In this document: positions 1 to 6,059 of the stretch, piece by piece
How the letters are laid out: each line of letters begins with the position of its first letter
Numbering within the stretch: position 1 is the stretch's first letter
Assembly: GCA_964534765.1 (NCBI GenBank)
Contig: CAZHRJ010000141.1
Location: 1-7,430, forward strand
Direction of reading: 5' to 3'
DNA length: 7,430 nucleotides
DNA from: CAZHRJ01 sp964534765
Lineage (GTDB): Bacteria; Lindowbacteria; 2-12-FULL-62-27
Notes under the pieces: generated by a model
What the model saw: the letters and a program-made list of their open reading frames with translations, nothing else
The model's database searches: none
Told to the model about the DNA's origin: nothing
Position numbers and translations under genes: made by a program

Positions 1-367
1 AGTCGTGGGCGATATGGGCGCCAACCATGAACAAGCAGTTGTTGCCGACCCGGGTTACCATGCCGCCGCCTTTGGTGCCCGGGTTCATGGTCACGAATTC
101 CCTGATCACGTTGTTGCAGCCGATCTCCAAGCGCGAGGCCTCGCCTTTGTACTTTTGGTCCTGGGGCTGATGGCCGATGGACGCGTACGGAAATATCCGG
201 GTGTTGGCGCCGACGCTGGTGCAGCCAATGACGACCACATGCGACAGCAGCGTCACGCCGTCGTCGAGCGTCACCTCCGGGCCGATCACCGAGAATGGCC
301 CGATGGAGACGTTGTCGCCGATCTTTGCCGCCGGATCGATGATTGCCGTCGGATGAATCGCGCTCAT
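1..367 (-). CDS. lpxA: UDP-N-acetylglucosamine acyltransferase LpxA (5' part, truncated by window edge)
   Basis: LpxA transfers a 3-hydroxyacyl chain from acyl carrier protein to the 3-OH of UDP-GlcNAc in the cytoplasm, the first step of lipid A synthesis. I translated 122 residues from the ATG at 367-365; the family is about 260 long, so the rest of the left-handed beta helix and the C-terminal helical domain lie beyond base 1. Hexapeptide repeats begin at once (IHPTAIIDPAAKIGDNV, residues 4-20). The family motif GHQPQDQKYKGE is at 65-76 and VTMNPGTKGGG at 92-102. The last residues read HIAHD, giving His118 and His121, which match E. coli His122 and the catalytic base His125. The start overlaps the fabZ stop as ATGA (367-364), and a strong GGAGG sits just upstream inside fabZ. 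The VTMNPGT form is typical of alphaproteobacteria. Identity is very secure; acyl-length specificity cannot be read because that part is missing. Confidence 0.97.
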   Translation of the reverse strand, partial: MSAIHPTAIIDPAAKIGDNVSIGPFSVIGPEVTLDDGVTLLSHVVVIGCTSVGANTRIFPYASIGHQPQDQKYKGEASRLEIGCNNVIREFVTMNPGTKGGGMVTRVGNNCLFMVGAHIAHD

Positions 368-828
368 TTTCCCTCCACGATCATGGCCGAGAACACGGCT
401 TCCGCCATCAAGTCGCCTTCGACTCGTGCTTCGCCCTTGAATTTCCACACTCTTCCGCGGCTGTGCAGTTTCTCGACGTGCAGGTGCAAGTTGTCGCCGG
501 GCCCCACCGGGCGGCGGAAGCGCGCCTGTTCCACGGACATGAAATAGACCAGGCTGCCGAGCTGCTTGCCGGCTGTATCGATCACCAGCACCGCGGCCGT
601 CTGCGCCATGGCCTCGATGATCAACACGCCGGGCATGATCGGATGACCCGGGAAATGGCCGGCGAAATAGTCCTCGTTGATGGTGACGTTTTTAATGCCG
701 ACCGCGCTGGCGCCGCGGACGATGTCGGTGACTTTGTCGATCATCAGGAACGGCGGGCGATGCGGGATCATGTCCATGATCTGCTTGACGTCGAGCGCCA
801 TGCCGCCGGTCGTGGATTCGTCATCCAT
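364..828 (-). CDS. fabZ: 3-hydroxyacyl-[acyl-carrier-protein] dehydratase FabZ
   Basis: FabZ dehydrates (3R)-hydroxyacyl-ACP to trans-2-enoyl-ACP in the cytosolic fatty acid elongation cycle. It competes with LpxA and LpxD for the same hydroxyacyl-ACP pool, which explains its place between them. The 154-residue protein is a full-length single hot-dog domain. IPHRPPFLMIDKV is at residues 21-33, and the active-site segment GHFPGHPIMPGVLIIEAMAQ is at 57-76. The catalytic pair is His58 and Glu72, with the 14-residue spacing known from the family. The ATG at 828-826 is preferred because a purine-rich GAGGAAGAAGGG lies upstream, inside the lpxD end. Met10 is an alternative start giving 145 residues but has no good ribosome binding site. 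The gene begins 3 bases after the lpxD stop and ends in the ATGA overlap with lpxA. FabA is unlikely given the motif form and the context. Confidence 0.98.
   Translation of the reverse strand: MDDESTTGGMALDVKQIMDMIPHRPPFLMIDKVTDIVRGASAVGIKNVTINEDYFAGHFPGHPIMPGVLIIEAMAQTAAVLVIDTAGKQLGSLVYFMSVEQARFRRPVGPGDNLHLHVEKLHSRGRVWKFKGEARVEGDLMAEAVFSAMIVEGK
371..376 (-). promoter_or_regulatory. Ribosome binding site of lpxA inside the fabZ 3' end
   Basis: The minus strand reads GGAGGG and is followed by three A bases and the lpxA ATG. It is the strongest Shine-Dalgarno match in the window and lies entirely within the last codons of fabZ, just before the ATGA stop/start overlap. This supports the lpxA start and translational coupling of fabZ with lpxA. 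Confidence 0.75.
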
Positions 829-831
829 GCC

Positions 832-1854
832 CTATTCGCCCTTCTTCCTCGCCATGCGCTGAAGCATGGCCTGTTCGCGCAACCATTCCCGCATCGGCCG
901 CGCCGGAGAACCGCCGACCTCGGCACCGGGCTCGATATCCCGCATTACCCCGCTCTGCGCGGCGATGCGGGCGCCGCTGCCGATCCGCAGATGGCCGGTG
1001 AGGCCGGCCTGGCCGCCCATCATGACGAAATCGCCGATCTCCGTGCTGCCGGATATGCCAACCTGACTGACGATAATGCAGTTTTTCCCGATTTTCACGT
1101 TATGCGCGATCTGCACCAAGTTGTCGATCTTGGTCCCGGCGCCGATGATCGTGTCGGGGCCGCTGCCACGGTCGATGGTGGTGTTGGCGCCGATCTCGAC
1201 GTCGTTTCCGACGATCACCCGGCCGAGTTGCGGCACCTTCAAGTGACCTTTCGGTCCGGGCGCGAAACCGAAGCCATCCTGGCCGATGCGCGCGCCAGGA
1301 TGGATGATCACCCGATTGCCGATGATGCAATAGGACAGGCTCGCGCAGGCGCCAACGACGCATCCCTCGCCGATGACCACCCCGCGGCCGATCACCGCGT
1401 TGGCACCGATTTGGCAACCAGGCCCGATCTCCGCGCCGGCTTCGATCACCGCGCCGGCGTCGATTCGGCAGGCCTTCCCGAGTTTCGCGGTGCTGTCGAC
1501 GGCAGCCGTCTTCGCCACGGATTTCCTCACCGGAGCCTGTGGATAGAACGTCCAGGCCACCTTGGCGAACCCACGATAGGGTTCCTCGGTTATCAGCAGT
1601 GCCATTGTTCGCGGCGCTTTGCCGGCTAGGTCTGGGTGCACGAGGCAAGCGCCGGCAAGACTTCTGGTGAAGGTCTCGACATACCGCTTGTTGTCCAGGA
1701 AGCTGACGTGATCGGCGCCGGCATCCGATAGCGGTCGCACGTCGATGAACATCGCCGATGGGTTAGCGCCCTCGCCAATCCGCGCCCCCGAAACCTCTGC
1801 CAGATGCGTCAAGCTGAATGGCCCGGCAGCGGTGTAAAAACGCGGATCGGCCAT
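832..1854 (-). CDS. lpxD: UDP-3-O-acylglucosamine N-acyltransferase LpxD
   Basis: LpxD adds the second, N-linked 3-hydroxyacyl chain to UDP-3-O-acyl-glucosamine, the third step of lipid A synthesis in the cytoplasm. The 340 residues match the E. coli length of 341. The N-terminal uridine-binding domain covers about residues 1-105 and holds the SFLDNKRY segment (51-58), whose Phe52, Asn55 and Tyr58 align with the uridine-contact residues Phe43, Asn46 and Tyr49 of E. coli. A left-handed beta helix of hexapeptide repeats runs from about 112 to 305, including the family motif GQDGFGFAP (191-199). The catalytic His251 lies in QIAHNV (E. coli His239), and His288 in TGH matches the second conserved histidine. 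The last 25 residues form the usual C-terminal helix. The ATG at 1854-1852 follows the skp stop by 3 bases, and GGAAAATAGG precedes it. No defects are seen. Confidence 0.98.
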   Translation of the reverse strand: MADPRFYTAAGPFSLTHLAEVSGARIGEGANPSAMFIDVRPLSDAGADHVSFLDNKRYVETFTRSLAGACLVHPDLAGKAPRTMALLITEEPYRGFAKVAWTFYPQAPVRKSVAKTAAVDSTAKLGKACRIDAGAVIEAGAEIGPGCQIGANAVIGRGVVIGEGCVVGACASLSYCIIGNRVIIHPGARIGQDGFGFAPGPKGHLKVPQLGRVIVGNDVEIGANTTIDRGSGPDTIIGAGTKIDNLVQIAHNVKIGKNCIIVSQVGISGSTEIGDFVMMGGQAGLTGHLRIGSGARIAAQSGVMRDIEPGAEVGGSPARPMREWLREQAMLQRMARKKGE

Positions 1855-1857
1855 CGC

Positions 1858-2502
1858 CTATTTTCCAGGTTTCGCGACCTTTTTGCCCGGATCGGGGACC
1901 GCCACCTTGGGCAGTTGCTTGTTGAGTTGGGCCAAAATCTCCTCGGTCACGTCCAGCGCCCGAGAAGAAAACGCGGTCTGATCCTTGCGCAGGATCACGG
2001 CGAGCTTCCTGTCCGTGGCGATCTGGGAAACGATCTTGATGTACGCGTCGTTGACTTTCGACATCGCATCGTTTCGCGATGCATCGAGCTCGCGCTGACG
2101 CTGCTGGACCAATTGCTGGACATCGACGACACGCTGCTCGAATTGCCGTCGTTTTTCGGCGAACGCATCCGGTGACAGGATCGTTCGCTGCCGCGCCAAT
2201 TCCTGGTTGGCATTGCGGATTTCCTCGCGTTGCTTCTCGATCTCCGCCTCGTATTTCACACCGTATTTATTGATCTGCTCCTGAATGTCCTTCACCGCCG
2301 ATGCATCGCGAAGGATCACCCCGACGTCAAGAACGGCGACCGGGAACGGTATGTCGAGCTCGATCAGCCTTTCTTTGACCCCCGGTTTATCCGTCGCGCC
2401 GGCTCCCGTCTTCGGCGGCTGCGTCTGTTGCGCGTGCGACTGCGATACCAAAACGAAAAGCCCTAGCAGAGCGATGAGCGGTAGCCTGCGGAATTGTCTC
2501 AA
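1858..2502 (-). CDS. skp: OmpH/Skp-family periplasmic chaperone
   Basis: Skp is a trimeric, jellyfish-shaped periplasmic chaperone that holds unfolded outer-membrane proteins and hands them to the BAM complex. A signal peptide is clear: basic MRQFRR, a hydrophobic core at 7-20, and a likely cleavage after SHA at 22-24. After a 25-30 residue Gln/Pro/Lys-rich stretch, the Skp core starts with VAVLDVGVILRDASAV (55-70). A long charged coiled-coil region spans about 72-150, and the closing segment DRKLAVILRKDQTAF (164-178) returns to the trimerisation body. The tail from 198 is rich in Pro and Lys. At 214 residues it is longer than E. coli Skp (161). The start is TTG at 2502-2500: the bamA stop codon lies in frame four codons upstream with no other start codon between, and AGGAG sits 6 bases before the TTG. 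Placement directly after bamA fits the role. Coiled-coil proteins diverge fast, so the identity rests on the conserved ends plus context. Confidence 0.94.
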   Translation of the reverse strand: MRQFRRLPLIALLGLFVLVSQSHAQQTQPPKTGAGATDKPGVKERLIELDIPFPVAVLDVGVILRDASAVKDIQEQINKYGVKYEAEIEKQREEIRNANQELARQRTILSPDAFAEKRRQFEQRVVDVQQLVQQRQRELDASRNDAMSKVNDAYIKIVSQIATDRKLAVILRKDQTAFSSRALDVTEEILAQLNKQLPKVAVPDPGKKVAKPGK

Positions 2503-2508
2503 CTGAGT

Positions 2509-2514
2509 CTCCTA
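2509..2514 (-). promoter_or_regulatory. Ribosome binding site of skp overlapping the bamA stop codon
   Basis: Read on the minus strand this is TAGGAG, followed by 6 bases and the TTG start of skp. The AGGAG core is a near-perfect match to the anti-Shine-Dalgarno sequence at ideal spacing, and its first two bases belong to the TAG stop of bamA. This decides the TTG start of skp and implies that ribosomes ending bamA translation can reinitiate on skp. Confidence 0.8.
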
Positions 2515-4818
2515 AAACCGGGTGCCGAAATTGATTCGGAAATTTTCCGTGATATCGAAGTCTTCCTTGACGATCGGAATGGCGGCATCGATGCCGAGCG
2601 GTCCGAACGGAGACTGCCAACTGATGCCCACGCCGGCGGCGACGCGGACGCTGCCGGTGTCACGAACGAACGACGCCGTCGGATCGAGCTGGCCGAGGCT
2701 GCCGAAATCCGTGAAAGCCCGGCCGTTGATCCCGAGTTCGGGCGGCAGACCAAGCGGAAACCGGACTTGCAACGAGCCGCTATACATCCATTCGCCGCCC
2801 AATGAATCTTCGGTGGTAATGTCTCGCGGACCGACCCCGCGATTGGCGAATCCCCTCAGGTCGTCGCCGCCCAGGTAAAATCGCTCGAGAATATCGACCT
2901 TTTTGCCGAGGCCGATAATATATCCTCCGCTACCGCTCACCGAAACCACCCATTCGTCGGCGATCGGGAAGTATTTGACCGCGGTGACCTTGTTTCGCAA
3001 ATGCCGAACGGTGCCGCCCAGACCCGCCAGGTCATTGTTGACGCGGATCAAATACCCCTTCGTCGGCAGCACCGCGGTGTCGCGCCGGTCATAAGTCAGC
3101 GTATGGCCGATTTCAGAGGTTGTCTCCGACCCGATTTCACTTCGAATCAGTTGCGACGCGTCGGACGCCACGTCGGAGATCTTGGCAACGCGGAGGCCGT
3201 ACCTCCAATCCTGCCTTAGGTTTTCGGTTATGGCGTAGCCGCCGCGGAGCCCGAACCCGGTGCTGTCGATGTCGAACGAACTCGAGTCCTGCAGGTCCTG
3301 GCTGAAGCGGAAGACATCAACCCCGGCGCGAATCTCGCGACCGAGGAAATACGGTTCCGTAAAAGCCAGCCTGACTTCGCTTTTCAGCGCCGCCACCGTT
3401 ACCGATAAACCGAGATTCTGGCCTTTGCCGAGGAAGTTTCGCTCGACGATGCTGACGTCGCCGAGGATGCCGTTGGTTGACGAAAACCCAGCGCCGAAGC
3501 TCAATTGGCCGGTGGATTTCTCCTCGACCTCGACCTTGACCACCGTCTTATCGGCGGCGCTGCCAGGAAGTTGGTCGACCTTGACGGTGTCGAAGAAGTC
3601 CAGATTTTGGACGCGCTGCCGTGATCGGCGCAGTTTCGCCGAATTGAACGCATCGCCCTCGACCAGACGGAACTCGCGCCGGATCACCCTATCCTGGGTC
3701 CGCACGTTGCCGACGATGTCGAGTCGTTCGACGAACACCCGCGGCCCTTCGGTCACCTCGAACGCCACGTCAATCGTTTGCTTCTCGCGGTCGCGGTTGA
3801 TCCGCGGCCGCACGTCGACAAAGGAATAGCCCAACTCGGAGACCCTGTCGGTCAAGTCGTTGATGGTCGTGTTGACCTGTTCGACGTTGTACCAGTCGCC
3901 TTCCTCGATCTCTACGGCCTTGACGATGGATTCCGCCTTCAGGTCGCGCAAACGCGCCTCGACCTCGACCTTGCCGAACCGATAGCGGGCGCCTTCGTCG
4001 ACGGTGAACGTAATGAAGAAATTCTTGCGGTCGGGCGTCAACTCGGCGACCGCCGAAATGACCCGGAAATCAGCGAACCCATCGGTAAGATAAAATCGTC
4101 TCAGCAATTCCCGATCGAACGTCAGCCGATCCGGATCGAACTTGTCGTCGCTGGAGAAAAACCGCCACCAGACCGTTTCCTTGGTGCGGATGATGCTGCG
4201 CAGCCGGCCGTCGCTGAATTGACGATTACCGATGAAACGGATGCTGCGAATCTCCGTCAGCTCGCCCTCGTTGATCTCGAACACGAGATCGATCCGGTTT
4301 TGCGGCAGCTGAATGACCTTTGGTTCGACCGTTGCCGCGAAACGGCCATTGCGCCGGTAGATTGAAAGTATGCGCTGGACGTCGTTCTGCACTTTTGTCC
4401 GCGTGTAGATGACCCGCGGCCGAAGCTGCACTTCCGCTTCGAGGTCCGTTGTTTCTACCTTTTCATTGCCCTCGAAGGCGATCCGGTTGATGACGGGATT
4501 TTCCACGACGCTGACGACCAAGGCATCGCCTTGCCGGCGCAGGGTGACGTCGGCGAACAATCCGGTGGCGAACAGGCTTTTCAGCGACCGGTCGATGCGG
4601 CCCGGGTCGAACGCGTCGCCTTCCTTGATCACCAAGTAGGACTTGACCGTGTCGGGCTCAATGCGCTGGGTTCCCTCGACGATGACACGTTGGATGGTGC
4701 CGCCGACAGGCGCTTCTGCGCGCGTGTTCGGTCCCAGTTGGGCGCGAACCGGGGTCGGCGCAAGTCCCAAAACCAGGATTCCGCAAGCAACGACCAAGAA
4801 GCGGTAGTAGCGCCTCAA
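2512..4818 (-). CDS. bamA: Outer membrane protein assembly factor BamA (Omp85/YaeT)
   Basis: BamA is the central subunit of the BAM complex, which folds and inserts beta-barrel proteins into the outer membrane. From the TTG at 4818 it has 768 residues: a signal peptide (basic MRRYYR, hydrophobic core, cleavage near VRA-Q at about residue 26), five POTRA domains at about 40-109, 110-186, 190-278, 281-360 and 362-433, and a 16-strand barrel from about 440 to the end. The loop-6 signature is LRGF (654-657, with the conserved Arg), inside GGDDLRGFANRG. The chain ends in the beta-signal-like NFRINFGTRF with terminal Phe. The reading frame opens at another TTG, at 4830 (772 residues), just after an in-frame TAG at 4839-4837. 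I prefer 4818 because GGGGGA lies 4 bases before it, while nothing like a ribosome binding site precedes 4830. Upstream is rseP, downstream skp. Family assignment is secure; only the start is uncertain. Confidence 0.97.
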   Translation of the reverse strand: MRRYYRFLVVACGILVLGLAPTPVRAQLGPNTRAEAPVGGTIQRVIVEGTQRIEPDTVKSYLVIKEGDAFDPGRIDRSLKSLFATGLFADVTLRRQGDALVVSVVENPVINRIAFEGNEKVETTDLEAEVQLRPRVIYTRTKVQNDVQRILSIYRRNGRFAATVEPKVIQLPQNRIDLVFEINEGELTEIRSIRFIGNRQFSDGRLRSIIRTKETVWWRFFSSDDKFDPDRLTFDRELLRRFYLTDGFADFRVISAVAELTPDRKNFFITFTVDEGARYRFGKVEVEARLRDLKAESIVKAVEIEEGDWYNVEQVNTTINDLTDRVSELGYSFVDVRPRINRDREKQTIDVAFEVTEGPRVFVERLDIVGNVRTQDRVIRREFRLVEGDAFNSAKLRRSRQRVQNLDFFDTVKVDQLPGSAADKTVVKVEVEEKSTGQLSFGAGFSSTNGILGDVSIVERNFLGKGQNLGLSVTVAALKSEVRLAFTEPYFLGREIRAGVDVFRFSQDLQDSSSFDIDSTGFGLRGGYAITENLRQDWRYGLRVAKISDVASDASQLIRSEIGSETTSEIGHTLTYDRRDTAVLPTKGYLIRVNNDLAGLGGTVRHLRNKVTAVKYFPIADEWVVSVSGSGGYIIGLGKKVDILERFYLGGDDLRGFANRGVGPRDITTEDSLGGEWMYSGSLQVRFPLGLPPELGINGRAFTDFGSLGQLDPTASFVRDTGSVRVAAGVGISWQSPFGPLGIDAAIPIVKEDFDITENFRINFGTRF

Positions 4819-4822
4819 GTAT

Positions 4823-4828
4823 TCCCCC
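4823..4828 (-). promoter_or_regulatory. Probable ribosome binding site of bamA
   Basis: The minus strand reads GGGGGA here, 4 bases before the TTG at 4818-4816. It is the only purine-rich stretch near the candidate starts of bamA. Choosing it places the start four codons inside the longest reading frame and gives a signal peptide beginning MRRYYR. The spacing is slightly short, so this is moderate evidence. Confidence 0.55.
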
Positions 4829-4841
4829 AAGGTGCACTAAA

Positions 4842-6002
4842 TCAGGTCGCGAGTTCTTTAATAAACTCGATGACCCGGAGATGGACCAAGTCGTTCCAAG
4901 TTGCGAAAACCATTAGAATCAATACCAGAATCAGCCCAAAACGAAAACCGTATTCTTGGGCTCGAGGTCCCAGGGGCCGGCCTCGTATGGCTTCCGCGGC
5001 ATAAAACAACAGGTGCCCCCCGTCCAGCAGGGGGATCGGGAAAAGGTTTATCAGGCCGAGATTCACCGACAGCGCCGCCATGAAAAAGACCAGGTTTTCC
5101 AGCCCGCCCTGAGCCATCTGGCCGGACATTTTGGCGATTCTGATCGGCCCGCCAAGATCATCGGCCTTCTGTTTTCCCGTGATCACCTGTCCCAGGTAAG
5201 ACAGGATGTTGCCGGTCAACAACGCCGTCTGTTCGATCCCCATCCAGGCTGCCATAAAAGGATTCTGTCGTTCGTATTCCGCTTGCTTCGGATCGTAACG
5301 AACGCCCAGTAGGCCGATCCGATCAACGGTCCCGTCCTCGTTCTTGCGCTCGAATATCTTCGGCGTAGCGACCAGGGTGATTTCCCGCTCGCCGCGGCGG
5401 ACCACGAAGTTCAGAGTCACCCCGGCCTTGGCGCTGACGATCTTGACCAAATCACTGAACCACTTCACGGACTCCCGGTCGATTGCCAGGATTCGGTCAC
5501 CGACCTCGAACCCCGCTTCGGCGGCGGCCGATTTCGGCAAGATCTCGCCGATACCGGAGTAGTGCCGCGGTACCCCGTAGAACATCAACAATCCCGCGAA
5601 CAGCACCGCTGCCAGAACGAAATTGGCGGCCGGACCACCGGCGACGATCACCGCACGCTGCCCAAGCGACTTATAGTGGAACGAGACCGCGCGCTCTTCG
5701 GGAGTCAATGGCCGTTGCTGTTCCGCGCTGCCACTCTCGTCCTTGGCTGCATCGGTGATGGTGTCGGATTCCCCGAACATCTTGATATAGCCGCCGAACG
5801 GAATGGCGCCGATCTTCCAACGCGTACCCGCCTCGTTGGTCCAACCGAAGATCTCGGGCCCGAAACCAATGGAAAACACCTCGACGCGGACATTGTTCCG
5901 CCGCGCCAGCCAGTAGTGGCCCCACTCGTGAACGTAGACCAGCACGGTGAGGACAAACAGGAATGGAACGATGTACTGCCAGGTGAATTCGATGATGTAC
6001 AT
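4842..6002 (-). CDS. rseP: RIP metalloprotease RseP (site-2 protease, M50 family)
   Basis: RseP is a zinc intramembrane protease of the inner membrane that makes the second cut in anti-sigma factors and clears remnant signal peptides. The 386-residue protein has its first membrane segment at about 10-30 carrying the zinc motif HEWGH (His25, Glu26, His29). The conserved loop IPFGGYIKMFGE is at 67-78. A second membrane segment at about 116-143 holds GGPAANF (122-128), and a periplasmic PDZ domain spans about 148-212. Two more membrane segments lie at about 303-335 and 354-372. NLFPIPLLDGG (319-329) supplies the third zinc ligand, Asp327. I see one PDZ domain, against two in the roughly 450-residue E. 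coli protein; the shorter form is common in alphaproteobacteria (for example Caulobacter MmpA). The ATG at 6002-6000 is preceded by AGGCGG. The gene sits 57 bases after dxr and just upstream of bamA, the classic order. The substrate here is not known. Confidence 0.97.
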   Translation of the reverse strand: MYIIEFTWQYIVPFLFVLTVLVYVHEWGHYWLARRNNVRVEVFSIGFGPEIFGWTNEAGTRWKIGAIPFGGYIKMFGESDTITDAAKDESGSAEQQRPLTPEERAVSFHYKSLGQRAVIVAGGPAANFVLAAVLFAGLLMFYGVPRHYSGIGEILPKSAAAEAGFEVGDRILAIDRESVKWFSDLVKIVSAKAGVTLNFVVRRGEREITLVATPKIFERKNEDGTVDRIGLLGVRYDPKQAEYERQNPFMAAWMGIEQTALLTGNILSYLGQVITGKQKADDLGGPIRIAKMSGQMAQGGLENLVFFMAALSVNLGLINLFPIPLLDGGHLLFYAAEAIRGRPLGPRAQEYGFRFGLILVLILMVFATWNDLVHLRVIEFIKELAT

Positions 6003-6059
6003 TTGCCGCCTACGGGGTCGTGAGGAAATGTGATCGTTGCCGGCCGTTGAGACGACGTA
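6003..6059 (-). other. Intergenic gap between dxr and rseP, no terminator seen
   Basis: This 57-base stretch is the only real non-coding segment in the window. It holds the AGGCGG ribosome binding site of rseP at its downstream end. On the minus strand it also carries a short direct repeat, CAACG-GCCGG-CAACG. I see no stem followed by a T run, so no rho-independent terminator, and no convincing -35/-10 pair. A weak internal promoter cannot be excluded. Confidence 0.5.

Noticed and set aside
1100..1500. Repetitive-looking DNA with recurring GCCGATC-like units
   Set aside because: It is the coding trace of the hexapeptide repeats of the LpxD beta helix, not a DNA repeat element.
343..1629. A 428-codon open frame on the plus strand opposite fabZ and lpxD
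   Set aside because: It lies antisense to two genes with intact catalytic motifs. Its translation is rich in Asp, His, Arg and Ala with no recognisable domain, as expected when a GC-rich coding strand is read backwards.
3260..4365. Plus-strand open frames of about 190 codons opposite bamA
   Set aside because: They are antisense to the POTRA and early barrel coding region, and their composition mirrors the complement of bamA codons.
6025..6055. Possible hairpin in the dxr-rseP gap around CAACGGCCGGCAACG
   Set aside because: The repeat is direct rather than inverted apart from the short GGCC/CCGG centre, and no T run follows, so a rho-independent terminator is not supported.
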